The notes beneath the pieces were generated by a model that was not told the origin of the DNA, made no database searches, and saw only the letters and a program-made list of their open reading frames with translations. From Desulfovibrio sp. TomC (GTDB taxonomy: Bacteria; Desulfobacterota; Desulfovibrionia; Desulfovibrionales; Desulfovibrionaceae), in the NCBI RefSeq assembly GCF_000801335.2, contig NZ_JSEH01000016.1, positions 1 through 64,000 on the forward strand: a DNA stretch of 64,000 bases. Reading direction: 5' to 3'. The position numbers and the translations under genes were made by a program. Position 1 is the first letter of the stretch. Every line of letters begins with the position of its first letter. This document shows, piece by piece, positions 7,568 through 14,068 of this stretch.

Positions 7568-8744
7568 CCTCTTCCTCTTTCCCCGTCCCCAGGCCCAGGC
7601 TCAGGGCCGTGCCGGCGAAGCTGGCCACTGCCCCGACCAGCAGGAACCCGTCGTAGCCGTAGGCAGCCACGGCCGCGCCGCCGAGAATCGGGCCGAGGAA
7701 GCTGCCGCCTTGCAGCGACAGCATCATGAGGTTGGCGTTTAAGCCCTTAAACGCCGGTTCGGACAGGTCGTACATGAAGGCGTTGAGCGACGGCGACCCG
7801 ACCCCCATGCCGCAGCCGAGGAGCACCGCCGCCAGATAGGCCAGCCCCTGGGTGTGGCTGGCGTAGAGCAGCAGAAAGGTCGCGCCGGTAACAACATAGC
7901 AAAAGCGGATGAGCTGGATTTTCGGCACCACGTCGAAGATGCGGTTGGCAAAGACGCGCAGCGCGATCATGCAGCCGGTCTGGATGGAAAAAAAGAGGCC
8001 CACCCCGGCCAGCCCCCGGGCCTGGAACAGGCTCTTGGCCAGAAAAAAAAGCGAAGCAAAACTCAGGTAATACATGGCGTTGACCACAAGCAGCTGGGCC
8101 ACCGGGCGCTTGCGGGCATTTTTGGCCATGGCGGCCAGACTCGGCCGCGCCCCATGGGCATGCTCCCGGCCCCGGCTGCGTCGGCTCATGAGCGCCAGGA
8201 CCACCAGGGCCGGAGCCAGGGCCAGGGCCACCAGGGCATAGCCCTCGGGATAGCCGAGATGGGCCGGCGAGAGCCAGTCGAAAAGCGGCGGCATGGCCGA
8301 GTAGGGCAAGAGCATGGCCACGGAATAGACGCCAAAGGCCTGCCCGCTGCGGGTCGGGGGAATGATGGCCACAAGGAGCGTCATGGCCCCGGCCGAGACC
8401 AGGGCCACCCCCAGGCCGTTGGCCAGCCGCACGGCCAAGAGCGCCGCCGGCGAGGCGGCCGTCAGATACGCCCCCCCGCAACCAAGCAGCACCACAATGC
8501 CCAGGGCCGCCGCCTTGGCCGCGTTTCGCGTGGTCAGAAAGGGGCTGACGGTCAGGTAGGTGGCCATGGTGGCCAGGGAGGACGCGCCGATCAAAAGGCC
8601 GCGCCAGGACTGGGGGATGCCAAGGGTCTCAAAATAGACGTACAGGCTGTAAAAGACTGAAATATTGCAATATGATAAAAATATCAGCAGACACAGACTG
8701 ACGAATTCGAAGGAAAAAAAGCGGGTGTTTGGGGGTGTGGTCAT
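7545..8744 (-). CDS. MFS transporter
   Basis: The 399-residue product has twelve hydrophobic segments in two halves with a charged central loop (SRRSRGREHAHG, about residues 193-204), the layout of the major facilitator superfamily. NGLGVALVSAGAMTLLVAIIPPTRSGQAFGVYSV matches the TM4-TM5 region of drug/sugar efflux-type members. Substrate cannot be told from the sequence. The final residues (GLRRPGA) and the stop codon lie inside the terminal inverted repeat of the adjacent intergenic element, so the natural C-terminus was probably altered by that element. It stands alone, 175 bp from the end of the next gene, which lies on the same strand. Confidence 0.82.
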   Translation of the reverse strand: MTTPPNTRFFSFEFVSLCLLIFLSYCNISVFYSLYVYFETLGIPQSWRGLLIGASSLATMATYLTVSPFLTTRNAAKAAALGIVVLLGCGGAYLTAASPAALLAVRLANGLGVALVSAGAMTLLVAIIPPTRSGQAFGVYSVAMLLPYSAMPPLFDWLSPAHLGYPEGYALVALALAPALVVLALMSRRSRGREHAHGARPSLAAMAKNARKRPVAQLLVVNAMYYLSFASLFFLAKSLFQARGLAGVGLFFSIQTGCMIALRVFANRIFDVVPKIQLIRFCYVVTGATFLLLYASHTQGLAYLAAVLLGCGMGVGSPSLNAFMYDLSEPAFKGLNANLMMLSLQGGSFLGPILGGAAVAAYGYDGFLLVGAVASFAGTALSLGLGTGKEEEGLRRPGA

Positions 8745-8919
8745 GACCTGCCGCCGAATCGGGCCGGGTTGGACGGTGCTTGGGAAAGCACGCCGGATAC
8801 GCGGGGTCGGGGCCGAACGTCAAGGTCGGTGTTGTGACAACTATTTCTTTTGGAAACTTTTTTGTTTTTCCGGGGTCGAGACCGGGCCAGACTGTCCCTG
8901 ATCCCGACCCCGGTTCTGG

Positions 8920-10035
8920 CTACTTGTACGGCGTGGCCGTGGCCGTGGCGTCGGGGTAGGCCGGCGCGACGTTGATGGGCACGGTCTGTATGGCGCTGCC
9001 GGCGGCGGCCAGGGCCTGCTTGACGTCGACATAGTGCCAGTTTCTGTCCGTGTCGGTGTGGTAGTAGTAGCGGCTCCGGGCCACGTCGGCCACGGCGACC
9101 CACTGGGTGACGTCGAACATCGTCTCGGCGGCGTCCTTTTCGCGCACAGCGCCCTTGGGGATGTCCACGTTGCCGATAATCGTCATGGCCAGGGCCAGCC
9201 CGGCGTCAGGCCCGGTGACGGGCAGGGCGGACTGGGTCAGCGCCACCATGCGCACGAAGCGGCTGGGCGGGGTGAAGTCGCCGGGCAACCCGAGCATCCC
9301 CGACCCCTGGCCGGTCTGGCGCACGACGTAGCCGGCCAGATCCAGGGCCGGGACATTTACGGCCGAGAGATTGACGGTGTTGCTTAAAAACGTGAGCATC
9401 CAGGTGAAATCCGGGGAGTTGGTGAGTACGCCAATCGGATTGTCATGGATGCGCACCTTGCCGTCCATGTACTCCAAAACGATGCTGTCCCCGGTGGCGT
9501 CGTGGACGGTGAAGTGCAGGGGCAGGGAGCCGGCGGTCACGCCGTTTAAGGTGGTCGGTCCCTGGCACACGCGCACCTTGCCGATGTCGCGGCGCACGTC
9601 CGCGACGGTGGCGCACTGGGAGAGCAGCCAGTTGACCATTTCAAACTGGGCAATGGTGTTGCCGGCGGTGTCGGGCGAATACGGCTCGTAGCCGGCATAG
9701 CCCGGGAAGAGCAGGCCGCCGACCACCAGGCCCTTTTCATTCATGCCGTCGCTTAGGTTGTTGATGCCAAGGGCGTTCATGCCGACGAAGCCGTATTTGG
9801 CGGTGAAGGGCAGGCCCTTGGAGGTGCCGTCGGGCAGGGTGCCGACAAAGCTCGTTCCCTTGGGGATTATGGCCACCTTGGAGCCGAGGTCCTGGGCGTA
9901 TTCCATGGTCCGGGCGTAAAAAACGTCGCCGTCCGTGGTTTTGAGGCGAAAACTGGTACAGGCGCGCGACGCCTGGGCCGGGACAAGCAAGGCCCCGAGC
10001 AGGAGGGCGAAAGCGACGTGACGCAAGAGGGGCAT
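8920..10035 (-). CDS. Secreted linear amide C-N hydrolase (choloylglycine hydrolase family)
   Basis: The 371-residue precursor has a signal peptide (residues 1-25, LLLGALLVPAQASRA), and cleavage would expose Cys26 in ACTSFRLKTTDGD. An N-terminal cysteine nucleophile followed by a DG...ARTMEYA motif is the hallmark of Ntn hydrolases of the bile-salt-hydrolase/penicillin V acylase family. Later conserved parts include GMNEKGLVVGGLLFPG and a DSIVLEYMDGK segment. It probably cuts amide bonds in periplasmic substrates, perhaps N-acyl amino acids or signals; the substrate is not indicated. ATG 10035 was preferred to the upstream in-frame ATG because it starts the signal peptide and has AAGGA nine bases upstream. 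It diverges from the lipoprotein operon. Confidence 0.83.
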   Translation of the reverse strand: MPLLRHVAFALLLGALLVPAQASRACTSFRLKTTDGDVFYARTMEYAQDLGSKVAIIPKGTSFVGTLPDGTSKGLPFTAKYGFVGMNALGINNLSDGMNEKGLVVGGLLFPGYAGYEPYSPDTAGNTIAQFEMVNWLLSQCATVADVRRDIGKVRVCQGPTTLNGVTAGSLPLHFTVHDATGDSIVLEYMDGKVRIHDNPIGVLTNSPDFTWMLTFLSNTVNLSAVNVPALDLAGYVVRQTGQGSGMLGLPGDFTPPSRFVRMVALTQSALPVTGPDAGLALAMTIIGNVDIPKGAVREKDAAETMFDVTQWVAVADVARSRYYYHTDTDRNWHYVDVKQALAAAGSAIQTVPINVAPAYPDATATATPYK

Positions 10036-10276
10036 GGCGGAATCCTTTGCCGCGTGGCGGGTCGGGGGGTTGTGGGGCGGGAAACGGAAGTCGGGAAACG
10101 TGATCATACTGCTTTATGCTGTACGGAAAAGGGACAGGCAGGTCCAGGGACAGATGGAGACAGCATTTTACCTGTCAGGCCCCCCCCCGCATTGACCCCA
10201 CCCCCCCCAGGACGCTAAGGATTTTGTGCGGCCATCCCGGCCCGTACGCCATTTGGCCCCCAAGGAGGCTTTTCCC

Positions 10277-10516
10277 ATGCTACGACACTTCGCCGTCGCT
10301 GCCTCGCTGGCCCTGAGCGCCCTGGCCTTGGGCTGCGCCAGCACCGGACCCACGGCCGACAATGTGCCGCAGGAAACGGTCGATATCGACTACAGCCAAT
10401 GCCAATCCCGGGCGCTTGTTTCCACGGCGCTTATCAAATCCGCCGGCGAAGCCGAGGATCGACAGCAGGAAATCATTGACGAATGCATGAAGGAAAAGGG
10501 GTACACCGCCAAATGA
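10277..10516 (+). CDS. Small predicted lipoprotein
   Basis: The 79-residue product has a lipoprotein signal: a short hydrophobic stretch ending ALALGC, with the lipidated Cys at residue 20, followed by ASTGPTADN. The mature part is about 60 residues, acidic and helical, with two further cysteines (YSQCQS, IDECMKEKGY) that could form a disulfide. AAGGAGG lies nine bases before ATG 10277. The stop overlaps the start of the thioesterase gene (ATGA), so the two are translationally coupled and this is the first gene of a five-gene operon. No known family was recognised. Confidence 0.7.
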   Translation: MLRHFAVAASLALSALALGCASTGPTADNVPQETVDIDYSQCQSRALVSTALIKSAGEAEDRQQEIIDECMKEKGYTAK

Positions 10517-11043
10517 GCCCGCCGGAAAAACGCTCCTTGGACCCAAAGCCCGTTTCCGCCAGCCTGGTGGTCATGCCCCAGCGCATGTTGCCGTCTGACG
10601 CCAACCCCGCCGGCAACGTCCACGGCGGCGTCATCCTCAAATATATCGACACCGCCGGCGGCATCTGCGCCATACGCCATGCCCGCTCGGCCGTGGTCAC
10701 CGCCTCCATCGACCGCATGGATTTCTTGAAACCCGCCTATATCGGCGAGGTTGTCACCTTCATGGCCGCCGTCAACCTCGTGGGCGCGACCTCCATGGAA
10801 GTGGGCGTGCGGGTGGAGTGTGAAAATCCCATCACCGGCGAGACCCGCCACGCCGGTTCGGCCTACCTGACCTACGTGGCTCTGGACGCCGAACGCCGGC
10901 CCCAGGCCGTTCCGCCGCTGATCCTTGAGACGGAGTCCGACCGCCGCCGCAACCGCGAGGCCGCAGCGCGGCGCGAAGCCCGGCTCCAGGAACGTCGCCG
11001 CGAACGTGATTCCCAACTGCAACATCAGTCTGAAAACCCTTAA
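10513..11043 (+). CDS. Acyl-CoA thioesterase (hotdog fold)
   Basis: The 176-residue protein has the YciA/BACH-type hotdog domain: NPAGNVHGGVILKYIDTAGGICAI (about residues 31-54, where the family has N..G.vhGG.ll..iD), DFLKPAYIGEVV and a ladder of beta strands ending GSAYLTYVALD. Members hydrolyse short- or medium-chain acyl-CoA to free acid and CoA in the cytoplasm. A basic, Arg/Glu-rich C-terminal tail (residues 145-176) is extra to the fold. The start overlaps the lipoprotein stop as ATGA. Why a thioesterase sits in front of ThiS/ThiF-like genes is unclear. Confidence 0.85.
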   Translation: MSPPEKRSLDPKPVSASLVVMPQRMLPSDANPAGNVHGGVILKYIDTAGGICAIRHARSAVVTASIDRMDFLKPAYIGEVVTFMAAVNLVGATSMEVGVRVECENPITGETRHAGSAYLTYVALDAERRPQAVPPLILETESDRRRNREAAARREARLQERRRERDSQLQHQSENP

Positions 11044-11055
11044 CCGAGGTGCGAC

Positions 11056-11355
11056 GTGGCCGAAACTATTGATGATTTGACTGTGAATTACGAGGAAGAC
11101 GGCGTCGAGCTGACCAAAGAGCTCGACAAGGTCATCCTCACCCGCGGGGCCTGGACCACCATCATTTTCCGCTTTGTCCAGTGGGACCCCAAAAAGGATG
11201 CCTACAGTCCCGACCGCTACGCCATCCGCCGGTACAAGAAATCCGGCGATACCTACCGCGTGCAGTCCAAATTTGCCATCTCCAGCCGCGACCAGGCGCA
11301 AAAGATCGTTGCCGCCCTGTCCCGCTGGACCGAAGCCCCGGAGGGCGAAGCGTGA
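11056..11355 (+). CDS. Uncharacterised 99-residue protein in ThiS/ThiF operon
   Basis: The GTG-started product (MAETIDDLTVNYEEDGVEL...) is soluble, with a beta-rich middle (TRGAWTTIIFRFVQWDPKK; DRYAIRRYKKSGDTYRVQSKF) and a C-terminal helix (SSRDQAQKIVAALSRW). I recognise no characterised family. CGAGGT lies just upstream. Its TGA overlaps the GTG of the ThiS-like gene (GTGA), so the two are translationally coupled. The coupling suggests that it could be the acceptor or a partner of the carrier protein, but that is inference. Confidence 0.7.
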   Translation: MAETIDDLTVNYEEDGVELTKELDKVILTRGAWTTIIFRFVQWDPKKDAYSPDRYAIRRYKKSGDTYRVQSKFAISSRDQAQKIVAALSRWTEAPEGEA

Positions 11356-11582
11356 GCGATACCGTCACTATCCGTGCCCTGGCGACCCTGGCCCCCTATG
11401 CCCCTCCCGGGGGCGTGGCCTCGGTCGGCCCCGGTGAAACCGCCGGAGAACTGGCCGACCGTCTGGGCATCGAAGGCGAGGCCCTGGGCGCCGTCCTGGT
11501 AAACGGCAATCCCGCCACCCTGGAAACCCCGCTTTCCCCGGGCGACGTCGTGTCTTTCGTGCCGCCCATCACCGGGGGCTGA
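11352..11582 (+). CDS. ThiS/MoaD-like sulfur carrier protein
   Basis: The 76-residue product has the small ubiquitin-like fold pattern of ThiS/MoaD: VTIRALATLAPYAPPGG, a helix GETAGELADRLGIEGE, then VLVNGNPATLETPLSPGDVVSFVPPITGG. The last two residues are Gly-Gly, the site that E1-like enzymes adenylate and convert to thiocarboxylate. The start is GTG 11352, overlapping the stop of the previous gene. The E1-like gene follows 16 bases downstream. No thiazole, molybdopterin or cysteine-synthase genes are near, so the final sulfur acceptor is unknown. Confidence 0.82.
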   Translation: MSDTVTIRALATLAPYAPPGGVASVGPGETAGELADRLGIEGEALGAVLVNGNPATLETPLSPGDVVSFVPPITGG

Positions 11583-11598
11583 GCCAAGGCCGGACGCC

Positions 11599-12447
11599 AT
11601 GCCCGACACCGCGCTCCTTGCCGCTTTGCGCAAGGCCAGTTGCCAGCGGCCCTATCCTGACGGCCGCCCCGGCTGGTTCCTCGACGCCCCGGCCGTGGCC
11701 GGGCTGGCCCGGGACTTTGCCCTGGCCCCGCGCCGGGTGGAGATCGCGGCCCTTTCCGGCGGCATCTGCCCCCTGCGCTACGCCCGCAACCTGACGGCCT
11801 TTTCCATGGCCGAGCAGGCCCGGCTGCTGGCCTCCAAGGCGGCCCTGGTCGGCCTTGGCGGTCTGGGCGGCGGGGTGCTGGAAAATCTCGTGCGGGCCGG
11901 GGTGGGATGCATTCACGCCGCTGACGGCGACGTGTTCGAGGAAACCAACCTCAACCGCCAGCTGCTCTCGCGCCTGGACGCCCTTGGCCGGCCCAAGGCC
12001 GAGCTTGCCGCCGAGCGGGCCGCTGCCGTCAACCCGTCCGTGGAATGTGTCGCGCACAACCAGTTTCTCGACCGGGCCGGCATGGAGGCGCTCCTTGCCG
12101 GGGCGCAGGTGGCCGTGGACGCCCTGGGCGGTCTGGTCGACCGTCCGGCCCTGACCGCCGCTGCCGCCGGGCTTGGCATCCCCCTCGTCACCGGGGCCGT
12201 GGCCGGCTACACCGCCATTGTGGCCACGGTGTTGCCGGGCGGTCCTTCCCCGGCTGATTTGTTTGGCGGGGGCAGCGGGAAGGCAGCCGAGGACGTGCTG
12301 GGCTGTCCGTCGCCGGCGGTCATGGCCGTGGCCGCGCTTGAGGCCGCCGAGGCCATCCGCCTGCTGGCCGGCCGCCCCGCCGCGTTGGTCGGCAAGGCCC
12401 TTATTATCGATCTCGAAACCATGCGCTTTGAGACTGTCGCCTTCTGA
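11599..12447 (+). CDS. ThiF/MoeB/HesA-family E1-like adenylyltransferase
   Basis: The 282-residue protein carries the E1 Rossmann motif VGLGGLGGGVLENLVRAGVG (about residues 83-102), the acidic D-x(7)-TNLNRQ motif (ADGDVFEETNLNRQLL) and the terminal segment LGCPSPAVMAVAALEAAEAIRLL, which matches GCxGPxxGxxxxxQAxExI of MoeB/ThiF. It should activate the C-terminal glycine of the ThiS-like protein encoded just before it. About 75 residues precede the Rossmann fold, more than in MoeB, and the paired CxxC zinc motifs of MoeB are not evident. It ends the five-gene operon that begins at 10277. Confidence 0.85.
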   Translation: MPDTALLAALRKASCQRPYPDGRPGWFLDAPAVAGLARDFALAPRRVEIAALSGGICPLRYARNLTAFSMAEQARLLASKAALVGLGGLGGGVLENLVRAGVGCIHAADGDVFEETNLNRQLLSRLDALGRPKAELAAERAAAVNPSVECVAHNQFLDRAGMEALLAGAQVAVDALGGLVDRPALTAAAAGLGIPLVTGAVAGYTAIVATVLPGGPSPADLFGGGSGKAAEDVLGCPSPAVMAVAALEAAEAIRLLAGRPAALVGKALIIDLETMRFETVAF

Positions 12448-12537
12448 CGCCGAATGCAGGCAGGGTGACAAGGAGGCCCTGGACGCGATATACGGGCACA
12501 AGGCGTGCCCCGCGCGCCAAATCCTCAAGGAAGCGTC

Positions 12538-13830
12538 ATGACCCTCAAAGCGGATTCCTGCTATCTGGCCACGCCCCTCCAGCTCATGGGCTGCGATCCC
12601 CGCGAGCGACTGCTCAATATTATCGGTTCCGCCCCGGAAGCCGTGCGGGTGGCCATCACCGACCTCATGCACTCCATCAAGACCTCCCTGGACGTTTTGC
12701 CCATCATGCCGTCCTTGGGCGACCCGGACCGGCCGGTTGCGGACTGGGAGTCGCTTCTCACCTCGCTGACCGCCTTTCGCCGCGAACTCGACGTGCTCAA
12801 GGCCTCGAAGATCGAGGGCCTGCGCCGGGCCAACCCGGGCTTTTCCCAGCTTGAGCACCGCTATGGGCTGCTCAAAAAAGCCCACGAAAAAGCCAAGCTC
12901 ATGCTTGAGATCCTCTACGAGCTGATAAACGCCGGCCAGGATTTCCAGACTGCCGGTGAAATTCTTGAGCAAAGCGCCGAAGTCATGCTCAAGGAACTCA
13001 AAGGGGACCTGTACGTGTGCCGCCTGCGCGACGAGGACGGCAACTGGGTCAATATCGCGGCCAACACCCACACCGGCCGGGCCACCCCGATTTTCGTCAA
13101 GTTCATGGAAGAGACGCTGCCCCACCATCCGGTCATGCGCTCGGTCAACAATCCCAAGACCCTTTTTGTGGTGTCCAACAACCTGCTTGGCCCGGAGCGC
13201 GGCGGCGAGTCCATCGACTGCGTGCCCTATCTCGAAGGCTACCGCTGCCGGCTGTCCTTTTTCCTGCGCGAGCCGGCCGGCAAGGCCTTTGGCCTCATGA
13301 TGCTCTATTCCCGCAAGACCCGGTTTTTCGACCGCTATGAGACCGACTTCCTGGCTGACTGCGCCCGGGTGGTGTCGCTGACCGTGGGACGCCGCCTGGA
13401 ACTGGGCCGCGACACCCTGGCCAAGGCGGCCGGCGGCATGGCCCACGTCGGCAACAACGTGCTGGCCATCATGAAGAACGGCGCGGAACTGATCCTTGAA
13501 GACTACGAGGACTTTCTCGACCACGAAGACGAGATCGGCACCGGGCTGATCGCCGAGGCCATCCAGCTCGTCCCCGGTCCCTGGCCCAATCTGGCCCCGG
13601 CGGCCATGCGCCATCTGATCGGCCTGACCATTGAGCGCATGGAGGTCGAAAAAAAGATGCAGTACGTCAATCTCATCGTCGAGAATATCAACCGCCTCAA
13701 AGGGGCCATCAGCAACCTGCTCAAGGCCGTGGAAAACCCCATCTTCATGCCCTATGTCGGCGGCGAGGAAGTGCTCGATCTCGAACCGGCGGAACACGAC
13801 GAGCGCGAGGTCTACCGGCAGACGTCCTAG
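12538..13830 (+). CDS. GAF-domain protein with vestigial histidine-kinase segment
   Basis: The 430-residue protein has an N-terminal helical part (1-105), a coiled coil (about 105-140), and a GAF-like sensory domain (about 140-300, with GDLYVCRLRDEDGNWVNIA and FGLMMLYSRKTRFFDRYETDFL). A segment AKAAGGMAHVGNNVLAIMKNGAELI follows that closely resembles the H-box of phosphoacceptor domains (GGxAHDFNN). No HATPase domain follows; instead there is a helical stretch rich in Met and Glu. It may therefore be a phosphorelay intermediate, a degenerate kinase or a binding partner of another kinase. ATG 12538 has AAGGAAG six bases upstream. It follows the ThiF-like gene by 90 bp and may be transcribed separately. 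Confidence 0.7.
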   Translation: MTLKADSCYLATPLQLMGCDPRERLLNIIGSAPEAVRVAITDLMHSIKTSLDVLPIMPSLGDPDRPVADWESLLTSLTAFRRELDVLKASKIEGLRRANPGFSQLEHRYGLLKKAHEKAKLMLEILYELINAGQDFQTAGEILEQSAEVMLKELKGDLYVCRLRDEDGNWVNIAANTHTGRATPIFVKFMEETLPHHPVMRSVNNPKTLFVVSNNLLGPERGGESIDCVPYLEGYRCRLSFFLREPAGKAFGLMMLYSRKTRFFDRYETDFLADCARVVSLTVGRRLELGRDTLAKAAGGMAHVGNNVLAIMKNGAELILEDYEDFLDHEDEIGTGLIAEAIQLVPGPWPNLAPAAMRHLIGLTIERMEVEKKMQYVNLIVENINRLKGAISNLLKAVENPIFMPYVGGEEVLDLEPAEHDEREVYRQTS

Positions 13831-13900
13831 CCCGGGCTTCGAATCGTCGGCCCCCGTCTGCTCCGCCGACAGGCCGCATCAGGCGGGTTTCCGGCGGGCG

Positions 13901-13980
13901 CAGCTGGGCCGCCCAAGCCGCAGTGATCCCTCTGCCCGGGCTGCTTCCGGTCCACAACCGACCGGAGTATCAGCCAGCGG
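13901..13980. repeat. Central module of the dispersed repeat, isolated copy
   Basis: This 232-bp gap holds no gene. Read on the minus strand, 13901-13980 matches the middle of the element at 7325-7567, including the inverted repeat TCCGGTC-7 nt-GACCGGA (13946-13966) and the flanking CAGCCCGGGCAGAGG versus CAGCCCAGGCAGAGG. The GCCTCCGGCGGCC ends are absent. It is therefore either a decayed copy or a separate repeat unit that also occurs inside the larger element. Confidence 0.6.
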
Positions 13981-14038
13981 CAGCGACCGGGAGGCACACC
14001 GCAGAAACCCGCTTCTTGAGGCGTGAAACGAGTCGGCC

Positions 14039-14068
14039 GGGACGCGCGACAGGCGTCCCGGCTTATTT
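14039..14068 (+). terminator. Possible terminator hairpin after GAF gene
   Basis: GGGACGC (14039-14045) pairs with GCGTCCC (14053-14059) around a 7-base loop, followed on the plus strand by GGCTTATTTT. The U-tract is short and interrupted, and the hairpin is 200 bp past the plus-strand stop and next to the stop of the minus-strand transglycosylase gene, so the assignment is weak. Confidence 0.35.

Noticed and set aside
10107-10276. Poly-C/poly-G tracts and GGACAGGCAGGTCCAGGG-like repeats upstream of the lipoprotein gene as a phase-variation tract
   Set aside because: The C-runs (near 10182-10209) are outside any coding region and not placed between promoter elements that I can identify, so phase variation is not supported.
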